A DNA stretch of 64,000 nt from Deltaproteobacteria bacterium (GCA_019309045.1 JAFDGZ010000007.1:1-64000), one strand, 5' to 3'; counted from the first letter of the stretch, positions 9,314 to 20,325 are shown. Made by a program: numbers and translations. The notes: generated by a model from the sequence alone, not told the origin.

Positions 9314-10183
9314 ATGACATTTCAAGAACTCGTACTTGCCATTGAAAAATACTGGGCCGATTATGGCTGCGTTATCCAGCAGCCATATGATATCGAGGTG
9401 GGAGCCGGGACCTTCAACCCTGCCACCCTTCTCAGATGTCTCGGTCCTGAACCTTGGAACGTGGCCTACGTGGAACCGTCGAGGCGACCCACTGATGGGC
9501 GCTATGGCGAAAACCCCAATCGCCTGCAACATTACTACCAGTATCAGGTAATATTGAAGCCCTCGCCCATGGATATCCAGGAGCTCTATCTGGAAAGCCT
9601 CAAGAGTTTCGGCATCGATCCTCTGGAACACGATATTCGTTTCGTGGAGGACGACTGGGAATCGCCGACCCTGGGCGCTTCAGGGCTCGGCTGGGAAGTG
9701 TGGCTGGATGGTATGGAAATCACCCAGTTCACCTATTTCCAGACTGCTGGAGGTGTTACCCTCGATCCCATTTCCGGCGAACTCACCTACGGTCTCGAAC
9801 GGATTGCCATGTACCTCCAGGGGGTGGACAATGTATTCGATCTTGCCTGGAACGACAAGGTGACCTACGGCGACGTGCATCACCGCTGGGAAGTGGAGTT
9901 CTCCTATTATAATTTTGAGGAAGCGGATGTGGACATGCTCTTCAAGCTCTTCGAGATGTACGAAGCTGAGGCTATCCGCATGGCTGAACGCAAACTGGTG
10001 CTGCCAACCTATGATTACTGTTTGAAGTGCTCGCACACCTTCAATCTGTTGGACGCCCGCGGCGCCATCAGCGTGGCCGAAAGAACAAACTACATCGCCC
10101 GCGTCCGAAACCTTGCCAGATTGGCAGCGCAACGCTATCTGGAGCAGAGGGAGGAGATGGGCTATCCCCTGTTGAACCGCTAG
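9314..10183 (+). CDS. glyQ: Glycyl-tRNA synthetase alpha subunit
   Basis: GlyQ is the catalytic subunit of the bacterial alpha2beta2 glycyl-tRNA synthetase, which activates glycine and charges tRNA-Gly in the cytoplasm. The 289-residue product has the family's normal length and starts [19 protein letters not shown]. The conserved segments [19 protein letters not shown] and [11 protein letters not shown] are intact. CAAGGAGC lies upstream of the ATG. glyS follows 49 bp downstream, so both subunits are made from one transcript. Confidence 0.97.
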   Translation: MTFQELVLAIEKYWADYGCVIQQPYDIEVGAGTFNPATLLRCLGPEPWNVAYVEPSRRPTDGRYGENPNRLQHYYQYQVILKPSPMDIQELYLESLKSFGIDPLEHDIRFVEDDWESPTLGASGLGWEVWLDGMEITQFTYFQTAGGVTLDPISGELTYGLERIAMYLQGVDNVFDLAWNDKVTYGDVHHRWEVEFSYYNFEEADVDMLFKLFEMYEAEAIRMAERKLVLPTYDYCLKCSHTFNLLDARGAISVAERTNYIARVRNLARLAAQRYLEQREEMGYPLLNR

Positions 10184-10232
10184 TGAGTCTGCTGGTGGCA
10201 CTCTAGCATTAGCCAAATAGATGGGAGATTTT

Positions 10233-12299
10233 ATGGCAAGCGACTTCTTGTTGGAGATTGGCACAGAGGAGATCCCTGCGAGTTACATCGAGCCTGCTCT
10301 TGAGGCAATGGCAGCCATGCTGCGCAAGATTCTGGATGATCGACGCATTGCCCATGGAACCATCCAGACAATGGCCACACCCAGGCGCCTCGTCTGGCGA
10401 ATCTCTGCAGTGGCGGACAAGCAGGAGTCGCAAACTGTAGAGATTACCGGACCACCCAAACAGGTAGCTTATGACGATGAGGGCAAGCCCACCAAAGCAG
10501 CCCTGGGATTTGCCAAAGCACAGGGAGTAAGCCTGGACGAGCTGCAGGTTAAAAAGACCGACCGCGGTGAGTATCTGATGGTACGCCGGCACCAGCCTGG
10601 AATGGCCACCAGGGAATTATTGAGCCAGGTGCTGCCCGATTGCATCCAGCACATTCCCTTTCCCAAGTCGATGCGCTGGGGCACCTTGAAAGTTCACTTT
10701 GCTCGTCCTGTCCACTGGATTGTCGCTCTTCTGGGAAAAGAGGTAGTGCCATTTACCTTTGGCAACGTTGCCAGCGGCTCGACTTCGTACGGCCATCGAT
10801 TCATGAGCCCTGAATCCTTCGAGGTGGACGATATTGACGCCTACCCCGCCATGCTCCAGGAGCGCTTCGTTATTGTGGATATTGCCGACAGGAAAGAGAG
10901 GATCCGCCATGCCATATCTGCGTGTGCCGAGAGCAAGGGCGGCAAGATCCTCGAGGATGAGGTTCTGCTGGACGAAGTAACCCAGCTGGTGGAGTACCCC
11001 ACTGCGGTTATCGGCAGCTTCGATCAACATTACCTGGAACTTCCCAGGGAAGTGCTCATTACTGCCATGCGCTCTCACCAGCGCTACTTTGCCGTGGTTG
11101 ACGACCGTGGTGAACTCATGCCCCACTTCGTCACAGTGAACAACACCCTTACCAGAGATCCCGAGGTGGTTGCTCGAGGCAATGAACGGGTGCTGCGGGC
11201 TCGTCTGGAAGATGCGCGTTTTTATTATCTGGAAGATCAGAAGGTGCCCCTGGAAGACAGGGTCGAGGAACTCAAGGAAGTGGTGTTTCATTCTCAGCTC
11301 GGCACCTCGTACGAAAAAATGGCAAGGTTCAAATCTCTGGCCGAGTACATGGCGGAGCAGGTGGCAGCAGAAGAAAAAGATATAATAAGCAGAGCAGCAT
11401 TCCTCTGCAAGGCAGATCTGGTTACAGGCACAGTGGGCGAATTTCCTGAACTCCAGGGTGTGATGGGCCGGGCCTACGCCCGTTTGAGTGGAGAAAACGA
11501 GGCCGTGGCTCAGGCCATTTACGAACACTACCTGCCCACACATGCCGGCGGCGAACTGCCGCAGGGGCTGCCTGGAGCACTGATCAGCATTGCCGACAAA
11601 TTGGACACTATAGTTGGCTGTTTCGGCATTGGCCAGATTCCATCAGGTACTGCTGACCCTTTTGCTCTTCGCCGGCAGGCGCTTGGCATCATCCGCATAA
11701 TACTGGACAAGAATCTGCCACTCAAACTTGCAGACCTCATTGAGCAAGCTCTTATGGGTCTGGAAAGCAAGATTACTGAACCTGCTGAGGAAACGCGCCA
11801 GGGCGTCATGGAGTTTTTCAAGGTGAGATTTCAGAATTTTCTCATTGGCCAGGGATTCTCTACAGACGTGGTGGAAGCGGTGCTGGCCTATCATCTCGAT
11901 CCTTTTGTGAACACAGCAGCCAAGATACGCACCCTGACCTCCTTCAAGGCACGCACCGAATTCGAACCCCTGGTGGCCACAGCCAAGAGGGTGGTTAACA
12001 TCCTCAAGGAAGAAGTCCAAGCAGAAGTTGAGCCGGAACTGCTGGTGAGCCAGGCTGAAAAGGAACTCGTAGAGCACCTCGAGAAAGCCGAAAAAGAGTT
12101 CGCCGACCACATTGCTGCCCAGGACTACGATGCTGCTCTGGCAAAGCTGGCAGAACTGAAACCACCCATAGATCGCTTTTTTGATGATGTGATGGTGTTG
12201 GACAAGGATGAAAAGCTTAGAAGAAACCGCCTGGCACTCCTTACCCGCATTGCCGGTCTTTACAGGGAACTTGCTGACTTTTCCAGGATTGTGGTTTGA
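10233..12299 (+). CDS. glyS: Glycyl-tRNA synthetase beta subunit
   Basis: GlyS binds tRNA and completes the heterotetrameric synthetase with GlyQ. I chose the ATG at 10233 because GGGAG lies directly upstream and the product begins MASDFLLEIGTEEIP, the usual GlyS N-terminus; an in-frame ATG at 10221 is less likely. The protein has 688 residues. Family segments seen are MRWGTLKVHFARPVHWI, FYYLEDQKVPLEDR and KADLVTGTVGEFPELQG, and a C-terminal anticodon-binding helical region ends FFDDVMVLDKDEKLRRNRLALL. No anomalies were seen. Confidence 0.97.
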   Translation: MASDFLLEIGTEEIPASYIEPALEAMAAMLRKILDDRRIAHGTIQTMATPRRLVWRISAVADKQESQTVEITGPPKQVAYDDEGKPTKAALGFAKAQGVSLDELQVKKTDRGEYLMVRRHQPGMATRELLSQVLPDCIQHIPFPKSMRWGTLKVHFARPVHWIVALLGKEVVPFTFGNVASGSTSYGHRFMSPESFEVDDIDAYPAMLQERFVIVDIADRKERIRHAISACAESKGGKILEDEVLLDEVTQLVEYPTAVIGSFDQHYLELPREVLITAMRSHQRYFAVVDDRGELMPHFVTVNNTLTRDPEVVARGNERVLRARLEDARFYYLEDQKVPLEDRVEELKEVVFHSQLGTSYEKMARFKSLAEYMAEQVAAEEKDIISRAAFLCKADLVTGTVGEFPELQGVMGRAYARLSGENEAVAQAIYEHYLPTHAGGELPQGLPGALISIADKLDTIVGCFGIGQIPSGTADPFALRRQALGIIRIILDKNLPLKLADLIEQALMGLESKITEPAEETRQGVMEFFKVRFQNFLIGQGFSTDVVEAVLAYHLDPFVNTAAKIRTLTSFKARTEFEPLVATAKRVVNILKEEVQAEVEPELLVSQAEKELVEHLEKAEKEFADHIAAQDYDAALAKLAELKPPIDRFFDDVMVLDKDEKLRRNRLALLTRIAGLYRELADFSRIVV

Positions 12300-12419
12300 C
12301 GGCTGTCTGGCACTGTTTGTGGAAATTCTGAAAATCCTCGCTCACACATGCCGACCCAGAATATAACCTGGGTTGAGTGAACTCCCCCCAGAAACATTTG
12401 GGGTTCTCGCCGGAACCAG

Positions 12420-15400
12420 ATGCACATCAAACAGCTCGAACTTTACGGCTTCAAGTCCTTTGTAGACAAGACCGTCATCTCCTTCCCCACGGGCATCTGC
12501 GCCGTGGTAGGCCCGAACGGCTGCGGCAAGAGCAATATTGTAGATGCAATTCGCTGGGTCCTGGGGGAGCAGAGCGCCAAGCAGCTGCGCGGCAAAGTCA
12601 TGGAGCAGATCATCTTCAGCGGCACCAATGGCCGCCCCATGCTCAACTTCACCGAGGTTTCGCTGGTCATCAATAATGAGCAAGGAAAAGCCCCGCCGCC
12701 CTACCAGGACTGCAGCGAAATCATGGTAACCCGCCGGCTCTTTCGCTCGGGCGACAGCGAGTACCTCATCAACAAGATTCCCTGCAGGCGCATGGATATA
12801 ACCAGGCTTTTCCTGGAAGCAGGCATAGGACATCGGCACTACGCCATCATCGAACAGGGACGCATCGGCAATATTGTCGAGTCTAGGCCGGAAGACATCC
12901 GAACACTCATTGAAGAGGCCGCAGGTATTACTGCCTTCAAACTGAAGAAAAAAGCAGCACTCCGCAAGATCGACCTGACCAGTCAGAATCTGCTTCGCCT
13001 GGGAGACATCATTGCTGAAGTTTCGAGACAGTTATCCAGCTTGAAACGCCAGGCTCAGCGGGCGAATCGCTATCGCACCCTCAAGCAGGAAATAAAGCGG
13101 TTGGAAATCAGGCGAGCCAGCCATCATTACTCAGCCTGGCTGCAGCAGCTAGATGGCCTGAAAAAGCAACAGCAGATCCTGGAGGACTCAGAATTCGCCA
13201 GGGCTGCCCAGCTGAGCAAAGTGGAGGCTGAACTCACTGAGCACTCCTTGAAGGTACAACAACAGGAAGAGCTTCTGCGCCAGAAACGGGACGAACTCTT
13301 TCGCCTGAAAAGCTCCATAAGCAAAGACGAAAATCAGCTACAACACATCCGTGAGCGCTCAGGGGAACTGCAGCAACGCCAGCAACACCTCGGCCGTGAA
13401 ATAGAGGAGCTGCATGAACGCTTGCAGCAACGCAGCACTGAAAGAGATCGTCTTGCTGCAGAACAAGAAGAGCTTGCCAGCGAGTGCCTGCGAGCTGAAC
13501 AACTCAGCAGCCAGCTGCACGAGGAACTGAGCCTGCGAAAGAGTCAGTTGAGTCAATTGGAGCAAGCAATCGATGCCAGCAAGAACGAATTGATCAATCT
13601 CTTGAGTGAGCTTGCTGGAACTCGCAATGACAGAGCCGCTGTAGAGAGACATCTTCAAGAGCTCCACCATAAACAGCACCGCAGAAAGGACGAACTGGAG
13701 GATTCTCAGCAAGATATCGCCCGGCTGCATTCGGAAAAAGAACAGTTGGAGGCCAGGGTTGCTGCCAGTCGTGAAAAGATCACAGAGGTGACAGAAAAAG
13801 TTCAACTGCTGCAACAACAGGCTGCTGATCTCGAAAAGGAGCGCACTGCCAAGGGTGCTGATCTCCGGGCGCTCGAAAGCACCTTCCACCGCCATCAGTC
13901 AAGATTGGCAGTCCTCACAGAGATGCAGCGAACACATGGCTGGTTTAGCGATGCGGTCAAGACCATTCTGCAGGCAAAAGAAAAAAATGAGATAGACTGC
14001 GATCTCCAGGGGATAGTAGCGGAAATGATTGAGGTAGACAGCCAGCACCGGCAGGCGGTTGAGGCAGTACTCGGCGATCGCCTGCAGGCCATGGTGGTAG
14101 CATCCCCTGGGGATGCCTGTCGCGCCATGGACCTGCTCAAAGATAAGGCTGTAGGTCGAGGCCATTTCCTGCCATCTTCCTTTGTCACTGATACGGTGCC
14201 TCCGCCAGTGACCAGCAGCGAAGATCCCGTTCCCCTGGTAGAGCTGGTGAGACCTCGACCCGGGTATGAGGACATTGTGCACCATTTGCTGGGCCGAGTA
14301 CTGTTTTGTCCTGACCTGGAAAATGCTCTGCAATGGTGGCAGGCCAATCCGCACACCTGCACCCTGGTTACCGCTGACGGTGATCTGTTGGACCGGGACG
14401 GTACCCTGGCCGGCGGCAGCGAAGACCGCCAGCTCAGCATTCTATTGAAACAGGATGAAGTCAGGAACTTGCAGCGACAGGTAGAAGAAACTGGCCGACT
14501 GCTAGAGAAGAGCCGCAGCGAGCTTGCCGCATTAGAAGAGAGAATGCTGCAAACGAGGAGGGCGAGGCAAGAAGCAGAGAGCGAGCGCAAACACCTCGAG
14601 GAACGTCTGCTTCACCAGGAGAATGACCTCTACCGGGTGGTGGCGGATCTGGAAAAAATCGAAGAGTACTTCACCATGGTCCAGGTGGAGCAGGAGCATG
14701 ATGCGGAGGAGAGGAGTCGCCTGCAGGAAAAACTCCTCGAGCTGCAGGAAACGGCTGCAGAGATGGAGCAACGCCAGAAGGAGGTGGAGCAGCAGATCAG
14801 CCAGTCGCTCCAGGAGCGGCGCCAGCTTGAACAGACGGTTGAGTCGCTGAGAGAGAAGGTTACCTGCCAGCAAGTTGCTCTCGGAAAGCTGGTTGAAAAG
14901 AGAGAAGCAGCCCGCACCAGCCACCTGCGTCTCCAGGAATATTATGCGGAAACCGAGATGAGAAGCAGCCAACTGCAGCAGGAGCTGGACTCGTGCAAAC
15001 GCCAGTTGGCAAGCCTGGCTCAGCAAAAAGTAGACACGGAACAGCGACTCAAACTTGCCCATGAAAAATACCTTGAACAAAAAGCTCTGCTGCAGCAAGA
15101 GGAGCACTACTGGCAGCAGGCGGAATCTCGCTCACTTGAATTGGAGCAGCAAAAGCGTGAACTGCTTGCGCAAGAAAGAAACCAGCAGAAAGAGCTGCAG
15201 GAACTCCGGCAGCAGATCACTGAGCTGAATCTCAAAGTGCAATATCTACTGCACGAAATACAGGAGCGCTATCGCATCGACCTGAGCAAAGAAACCAGCG
15301 CCAATATTTCAGCGCCGCTGGACATAGACAAAATAGCCAGCAAAATAATCCGGCTCCGCAACCGCGTCGCCCGGATTGGCGAAGTAAACTTGACAGCCAT

Positions 15401-16010
15401 CCAGGAATATGAGGAGCAGAAAAAGAGGCTCGATTTTCTCAGCAGCCAAAGGGATGATCTGCAGCAGTCCCTGCAAGCCTTGAAAAAGGCCATCTCTCGA
15501 ATCAACAGAACCACCAGGAACCGCTTTCTGGGAACTATCGAGGCCGTAAACAGCAAGCTGGCAGAAGTCTTTCCCCTGCTTTTCAATGGCGGCACCGGCA
15601 GACTGCAACTCCTTGATGAGCAGGATCCTCTCGAATCAGGGGTGGAAATCCTGGTTCATCCTCCGGGCAAACGGCTCACCACCATGAGCCTCCTTTCTGG
15701 AGGCGAAAAAGCCCTGGCTGCGGTCGCCCTGCTCTTTTCTCTTTATATGATAAGGCCGAGTCCTTTCTGCATTATGGACGAAGTAGACGCACCACTCGAC
15801 GAGGCCAATATTGATCGATTCAATCAGCTGGTAACCAGAATAAGCCGCGACTCTCAGATCATCATGGTAACTCACAACAAGCGGACCATGGAGATCTGCG
15901 ATGTCCTCCTGGGGGTTACCATGGAAGAACCCGGCATTTCAAAGATCATTTCAGTCAATTTCAAGGGGATTTCAGAAAATCATGGTACGCTGGTTCAGAC
16001 GCACACCTAA
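12420..16010 (+). CDS. smc: Chromosome partition protein SMC
   Basis: SMC forms the ATP-driven condensin that organises and segregates the chromosome with ScpA and ScpB, neither of which is in this window. The 1196-residue product has the full architecture. The N-terminal Walker A is GPNGCGKSN. A long coiled coil runs from about residue 170 to 500, then the hinge at about 510-660 (DLQGIVAEMIEVDSQHRQAVEAV region), a second coiled coil, and the C-terminal signature/Walker B (LLSGGEKALAAVALLF, CIMDEVDAPLDEANIDRF). No clear Shine-Dalgarno lies upstream; a small GGTTC/GAACC hairpin sits just before the ATG. The 3' end overlaps ftsY by 29 bp. Confidence 0.96.
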   Translation: MHIKQLELYGFKSFVDKTVISFPTGICAVVGPNGCGKSNIVDAIRWVLGEQSAKQLRGKVMEQIIFSGTNGRPMLNFTEVSLVINNEQGKAPPPYQDCSEIMVTRRLFRSGDSEYLINKIPCRRMDITRLFLEAGIGHRHYAIIEQGRIGNIVESRPEDIRTLIEEAAGITAFKLKKKAALRKIDLTSQNLLRLGDIIAEVSRQLSSLKRQAQRANRYRTLKQEIKRLEIRRASHHYSAWLQQLDGLKKQQQILEDSEFARAAQLSKVEAELTEHSLKVQQQEELLRQKRDELFRLKSSISKDENQLQHIRERSGELQQRQQHLGREIEELHERLQQRSTERDRLAAEQEELASECLRAEQLSSQLHEELSLRKSQLSQLEQAIDASKNELINLLSELAGTRNDRAAVERHLQELHHKQHRRKDELEDSQQDIARLHSEKEQLEARVAASREKITEVTEKVQLLQQQAADLEKERTAKGADLRALESTFHRHQSRLAVLTEMQRTHGWFSDAVKTILQAKEKNEIDCDLQGIVAEMIEVDSQHRQAVEAVLGDRLQAMVVASPGDACRAMDLLKDKAVGRGHFLPSSFVTDTVPPPVTSSEDPVPLVELVRPRPGYEDIVHHLLGRVLFCPDLENALQWWQANPHTCTLVTADGDLLDRDGTLAGGSEDRQLSILLKQDEVRNLQRQVEETGRLLEKSRSELAALEERMLQTRRARQEAESERKHLEERLLHQENDLYRVVADLEKIEEYFTMVQVEQEHDAEERSRLQEKLLELQETAAEMEQRQKEVEQQISQSLQERRQLEQTVESLREKVTCQQVALGKLVEKREAARTSHLRLQEYYAETEMRSSQLQQELDSCKRQLASLAQQKVDTEQRLKLAHEKYLEQKALLQQEEHYWQQAESRSLELEQQKRELLAQERNQQKELQELRQQITELNLKVQYLLHEIQERYRIDLSKETSANISAPLDIDKIASKIIRLRNRVARIGEVNLTAIQEYEEQKKRLDFLSSQRDDLQQSLQALKKAISRINRTTRNRFLGTIEAVNSKLAEVFPLLFNGGTGRLQLLDEQDPLESGVEILVHPPGKRLTTMSLLSGGEKALAAVALLFSLYMIRPSPFCIMDEVDAPLDEANIDRFNQLVTRISRDSQIIMVTHNKRTMEICDVLLGVTMEEPGISKIISVNFKGISENHGTLVQTHT

Positions 16011-17034
16011 GCAGCCTGCCCACCAAGAGGAGCAGGAAGAGACTGGCAATCGTGTGCCTGTGGAGAAAGTTGCCCCGGAGGCTACGGCGCCTTGCCCAGA
16101 CGATCAGGATACTGCCAGGGAAGGACCGAAACTTTTCCAGCACATGCGCCAGAGATTACGAAAAACGCGGCAAAAATTGCTGGGCGGCCTGGACCGCCTC
16201 ATTCTGGGCAAAAAGGAGATCGACGAGGAAATACTGGAAGAACTGGAAGAAGTGCTCATCACTGCCGACATGGGCGTCAGCACCACCCGCAAGCTCATCG
16301 AAGCAATCGAAGCGAAAGTTCATCGACGTGAATTGACCGATCCGGATAGATTACTGGCTCACCTCAAGGACGAAATATGCCATCTCCTGCAAGTGGAGGC
16401 AGCAGAACTGGATGTGGGCCAATACAAACCCTTCGTGCTCATGGCTATAGGTGTCAATGGGGTTGGCAAGACCACGACTCTGGCAAAACTCGGCCACTAT
16501 TACAAGAGCCGCGGCATGAAGGTGATGCTGGTGGCTGCAGACACCTTTCGCGCCGCTGCTGTGGAACAATTGGAACAATGGGCCGACCGTCTGGCGGTGG
16601 ATCTTGTCAAGCAGCACAGCGGCGCCGATCCAGGCGCAGTCGTATTCGATGCCCTCACTGCAGCGCAGGCCAGGGGTACTGATGTGGTGCTCATAGATAC
16701 TGCAGGCAGGCTGCACACCAAAGTCAATCTCATGGAGGAGTTGAAGAAAGTCAAGAGAGTCATCGCCAAACAGATGGCTGCAGCCCCTCATGAGGTGCTG
16801 CTCATTCTAGATGCCACCACCGGACAAAATGCTCTTTCTCAAGCTCGCCTGTTCCACCAGGAACTGGGAGTAACGGGCCTGGCCCTGACAAAACTGGACG
16901 GCACCGCCAAGGGAGGCATTGTCATTGGCATCTGTCAGGAGCTCAAGCTGCCTATCCGATTTATAGGGCTGGGTGAGGCTCTCGAGGACCTGCAACCCTT
17001 CGAGGCTGAGAGATTTGTCGCCGCCCTCTTCTGA
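15982..17034 (+). CDS. ftsY: Signal recognition particle receptor FtsY
   Basis: FtsY is the GTPase that docks SRP-ribosome complexes at the inner membrane. I chose the ATG at 15982 (MVRWFRRTPKQPAHQ), which gives 350 residues and overlaps smc by 29 bp; a longer frame upstream lies wholly inside smc. An acidic/charged A-domain (to about residue 70) precedes the helical N domain and the G domain. Key motifs are GVNGVGKTTTLAKLGHYY (P-loop), DTFRAAAVEQLEQWA, DTAGRLHTKVNLMEE and TKLDGTAKGG. The smc-ftsY overlap implies translational coupling. Confidence 0.96.
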   Translation: MVRWFRRTPKQPAHQEEQEETGNRVPVEKVAPEATAPCPDDQDTAREGPKLFQHMRQRLRKTRQKLLGGLDRLILGKKEIDEEILEELEEVLITADMGVSTTRKLIEAIEAKVHRRELTDPDRLLAHLKDEICHLLQVEAAELDVGQYKPFVLMAIGVNGVGKTTTLAKLGHYYKSRGMKVMLVAADTFRAAAVEQLEQWADRLAVDLVKQHSGADPGAVVFDALTAAQARGTDVVLIDTAGRLHTKVNLMEELKKVKRVIAKQMAAAPHEVLLILDATTGQNALSQARLFHQELGVTGLALTKLDGTAKGGIVIGICQELKLPIRFIGLGEALEDLQPFEAERFVAALF

Positions 17035-17126
17035 AGCAAAATCAGTTTGACATTCAGCTTTTTCCAGGTGAGCATTAAAAGAAAGAAAATGCACCTCATT
17101 CTTGCATCAAGAGGTCTTGGAGCATC

Positions 17127-18422
17127 ATGAGAGATACACTAGCTTTTATTATGGCCGGCGGTAGAGGTGAGAGGCTCATGCCGCTCACCCGGGATCGGGC
17201 CAAACCAGGAGTGCCTTTTGGAGGCATCTACCGCTTGATCGATCTCCCCCTGAGCAACTGTGTCAATTCCCAGATTTACAAGATTATCGTCCTGCCGCAA
17301 TACAAGTCCCAGTCCCTCACGGATCACCTCGAGTCAGGTTGGAACATCTTTAGTCCCAAGCTGGGACATTTTCTGAAAATCGTGCCCCCTCAACAGCGTA
17401 TAGGTCTCGACTGGTATCGAGGCACAGCAGATTCCATACGGCAGAACCTTTATCTGTTGAAAAGAACGAGACCACGGCATGTGCTCATCCTGTCTGGAGA
17501 CCATATCTATAAGATGGACTACAACCTGTTTCTCAACTACCACCAGGAAAAAGGTGCTGATGTCACCATCTCCCTCCTGGAACTCGACAAGGAGCTCGCT
17601 CCCCAGGTGGGTGTGGCAGAAGTAAATGACGACTTCCGCATACTCGGTTTTCAGGAAAAACCCGCCGCAGGAGCCCGGACCATTCCCAATGATCCTGATC
17701 ACATTCTTGCCTCCATGGGTATATATCTCTTCCGCGCTGAAACGCTCATTGAAGCCCTGGAGTCTTCCAGTGAAATGGACTTTGGCGGCGACATAATTCC
17801 ACAGCTCCTGAAAAACCATCGTGTTTATGCCTATCCCTATCGACAGATGAACAGAATCGAGGACTACGTTTATGTGACCCTGGAAAGCGGCGAACGGAAG
17901 CTGCAGTTGGAGTCCCGCACCAGGGATTCCTCCTATTGGCGGGATGTGGGCACTCTGGACGCATACTGGAATGCCAATATGGATCTGACCGGGGTCGATC
18001 CCTACTTCAACCTCTACGGCCGGAGGTGGCCTATCCACACACATCAACCTCCAGTGCCGCCGGCAAAATTTGTCTTTGCCAACGAACGTCCTGAAGGTTT
18101 TCGGGTGGGCAAGGCCCTGGATTCCCTGGTGTCCCCCGGCTGCATTATCAGCGGTATAGTGCGAAATTCCGTCCTTTCCTGCAACGTGGTGGTGCGCAGT
18201 TGGGCAACCGTGGATGAGTCAGTGATTATGGATGGAGTGGTGGTGGGGCGGCACTGCAAGATAAAGAAAGCCATCATAGACAAAGAGAATGTGATTCCGC
18301 CTCATACTGAGATAGGTTACAACCCTCGCAAGGACCGAACACAGTTCACTGTCACTCCCCGGGGCATCGTAGTAATTCCCAAGGGCTACTTCCAGGAGGA
18401 GGATGAGACTGCTCAAAGTTGA
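17127..18422 (+). CDS. glgC: Glucose-1-phosphate adenylyltransferase
   Basis: GlgC makes ADP-glucose from glucose-1-phosphate and ATP, the committed step of bacterial glycogen synthesis. The 431-residue protein has the N-terminal nucleotidyltransferase signature (AFIMAGGRGERLMPLTRDRAKP), FGGIYRLIDLPLSNCVNS, LILSGDHIYKMDY, FQEKPA and SMGIYLF. A C-terminal left-handed beta-helix follows (SPGCIISGIVRNSVLS, VVVGRHCKIKKAIID). It is monocistronic here. TTGACA at 17047 is a possible -35, but the -10 is poor. GGAG precedes the ATG. No other glycogen gene is in the window. Confidence 0.96.
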   Translation: MRDTLAFIMAGGRGERLMPLTRDRAKPGVPFGGIYRLIDLPLSNCVNSQIYKIIVLPQYKSQSLTDHLESGWNIFSPKLGHFLKIVPPQQRIGLDWYRGTADSIRQNLYLLKRTRPRHVLILSGDHIYKMDYNLFLNYHQEKGADVTISLLELDKELAPQVGVAEVNDDFRILGFQEKPAAGARTIPNDPDHILASMGIYLFRAETLIEALESSSEMDFGGDIIPQLLKNHRVYAYPYRQMNRIEDYVYVTLESGERKLQLESRTRDSSYWRDVGTLDAYWNANMDLTGVDPYFNLYGRRWPIHTHQPPVPPAKFVFANERPEGFRVGKALDSLVSPGCIISGIVRNSVLSCNVVVRSWATVDESVIMDGVVVGRHCKIKKAIIDKENVIPPHTEIGYNPRKDRTQFTVTPRGIVVIPKGYFQEEDETAQS

Positions 18423-18459
18423 GTTAATCTCGAAAGGCAAAGAGCGACCTGCATCATTA

Positions 18460-19914
18460 TTACAAGGCAGGCCGCTGCAGATGAAAGTCGGTATTTTTCT
18501 CGAGGTTGTACCCTACCCTCAGGATGGAGCCCTCCTGAAAATGGGGCGCCAGCAGCTGCACTCCTATGGGCAATCCTTTGCTGCTGAAGCCGCAAGGCAC
18601 TGACAGCCCTGGTATCCCTGCCAGACTGGCCGGCAGAGTAAAGACATCGGAAAGGTACATCTGCAGTGGATCGTCTACCTTGTCACCCAGAGCAAATGGC
18701 GGGCTGGGAGCAACCGGTGTGGCCAACACGTCACAGCTGTCGAAAACCTGTTGAAAATCTCGGCGAATCAAGGTGCGTACCTGGGAAGCCTTCTTGTAGT
18801 ATGCTTCATAGTAGCCAGCAGAGAGAGCATAGGTACCCAACATAATTCTTCTTTTTACCTCCACACCAAAACCGTGTGATCTACTCTTCCGATACATGGC
18901 CATGAGGCTGCTGCCACTGCGATCGCGATAGCCGTACTTGACCCCATCGTAACGAGCCAGGTTGGAACTGGCCTCCGCAGCTGCAATAATGTAGTATGCC
19001 GCAACGCCGTATTCGGTATGGGGCAGAGAGACCTCTACACATCGAGCCCCAAGATCAGCCAGCAGGGCAACAGCCTGCCGAACCACCTGCTCTACCTCTG
19101 CATCCAGCCCCCCCACGAAGTACTGTTGCGGAATACCCACCGTGATGCCCTCGAGGTCTTCCACAAGATACTGCCGATAATCGGGAACTTCTACGGGAAC
19201 AGAGGTAGAATCCCTTTGATCATACCCGGCTATGACATTCATCATAATGGCAGCATCAGTAACACTCTTGGTCAAAGGACCAATCTGATCTAGTGAGGAG
19301 GCAAAGGCAACAAGGCCATAGCGCGACACCCTGCCGTAGGTAGGCTTCAGACCCACAACGCCGCAATGTGAAGCTGGCTGCCGAATAGAGCCGCCCGTGT
19401 CCGAGCCGAGGGCAGCAATGCATTCGTCAGCTGCCACGGCGGCAGCTGAGCCGCCGCTGGAACCGCCGGGAATCATCTGAGTGTTCCAGGGATTGTGGGT
19501 TGCATAAAAGGCCGAGTTCTCATTGGAAGAGCCCATGGCGAATTCATCCATATTTGTTTTGCCCAGAAGTATGCCACCCGCCAGTCTTATTCGCTCCACT
19601 ACAGTGGCATCAAAGGGAGGGATGTAGTTATTCAGGATCTTTGAACCACAGGTGGTTCTTGCACCTCTGGTGCACAGCACGTCCTTGAGTGCCAGAGGTA
19701 TACCGGCCAGAATTCCTGCTTGGTGGTATCCCAGGCGGTCTTGCTCGCGAGCTTGCTCCAGGGCTTCTTCTTCAAACAGGGTAATATAGGCGGCAATCTT
19801 GGGCTCCAAGGTCCGAATTCTGGCAAAGATGGAAGCGGTCACCTCTTCAGAAGTTATCTCCCCTCGATCCAACAGGCCGCGCAACTGGTGAATGGTAAGG
19901 GCAAATGGTTCCAT
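18460..19914 (-). CDS. gatA: Asp-tRNA(Asn)/Glu-tRNA(Gln) amidotransferase subunit A
   Basis: GatA is the amidase subunit of GatCAB, which converts Glu-tRNA(Gln) or Asp-tRNA(Asn) to the amidated form. The 484-residue protein has the amidase signature with its Ser-cis-Ser-Lys triad: ALKDVLC supplies the Lys, and [31 protein letters not shown] supplies the serines. That signature spans roughly residues 150-185. It lies 126 bp downstream of gatC on the same strand. gatB is not in the window and must be elsewhere. The start ATG at 19914 has GAGAGG upstream. Confidence 0.95.
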   Translation of the reverse strand: MEPFALTIHQLRGLLDRGEITSEEVTASIFARIRTLEPKIAAYITLFEEEALEQAREQDRLGYHQAGILAGIPLALKDVLCTRGARTTCGSKILNNYIPPFDATVVERIRLAGGILLGKTNMDEFAMGSSNENSAFYATHNPWNTQMIPGGSSGGSAAAVAADECIAALGSDTGGSIRQPASHCGVVGLKPTYGRVSRYGLVAFASSLDQIGPLTKSVTDAAIMMNVIAGYDQRDSTSVPVEVPDYRQYLVEDLEGITVGIPQQYFVGGLDAEVEQVVRQAVALLADLGARCVEVSLPHTEYGVAAYYIIAAAEASSNLARYDGVKYGYRDRSGSSLMAMYRKSRSHGFGVEVKRRIMLGTYALSAGYYEAYYKKASQVRTLIRRDFQQVFDSCDVLATPVAPSPPFALGDKVDDPLQMYLSDVFTLPASLAGIPGLSVPCGFSSKGLPIGVQLLAPHFQEGSILRVGYNLEKNTDFHLQRPAL

Positions 19915-20040
19915 GGACTACCTCTCCTCATTCGCTGCTCATACCCACAGGGAAACTGTCATAAACAAGGCCATCTTGCAGGCTTGCACTCTTTGTGGTC
20001 ATCATCCTCGTTCAGAGGGCTGCCTGGCCACCATTCAGGC

Positions 20041-20325
20041 TCAGATAACTCTCGGCACCACAAATTCCACCCCATTTGACTCCGGGGCATTTGCCAGGCA
20101 CTCCTCCCTGGGAAGAGACTGCTGCACTGTATCCTCCCTGAAGGCATTCTGGAGATCAATGGCATGAGAGGTGGCCGCCACTCCAGTGGTATCCAATTCA
20201 TTCAGTTTTTCCATGTACTGCAGAATTCGGTTCATCTGGCCGGTCAGCTCATCCTTCTCTCTATCGCTTATCTCCAGTCTGGCCAGTTCTGCGATATGCT
20301 CGATCTCTTCCCGGCTAATCTTCAT
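20041..20325 (-). CDS. gatC: Asp-tRNA(Asn)/Glu-tRNA(Gln) amidotransferase subunit C
   Basis: GatC is the small subunit that stabilises GatA in the tRNA-dependent amidotransferase. I chose the ATG at 20325, which has AGGAAGAG upstream and begins MKISREEIEHIAELARLEI, the canonical GatC N-terminus. The product is 94 residues. The C-terminal segment with FREDTVQQSLPREECLANAP is typical. The open frame extends upstream to 20412, but that part has no GatC similarity. Confidence 0.94.
   Translation of the reverse strand: MKISREEIEHIAELARLEISDREKDELTGQMNRILQYMEKLNELDTTGVAATSHAIDLQNAFREDTVQQSLPREECLANAPESNGVEFVVPRVI

Noticed and set aside
12309-12323. TGGCAC in the glyS-smc gap, considered as a sigma-54 -24 element
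   Set aside because: The bases five positions downstream are not TTGC, so the -12 element is missing.
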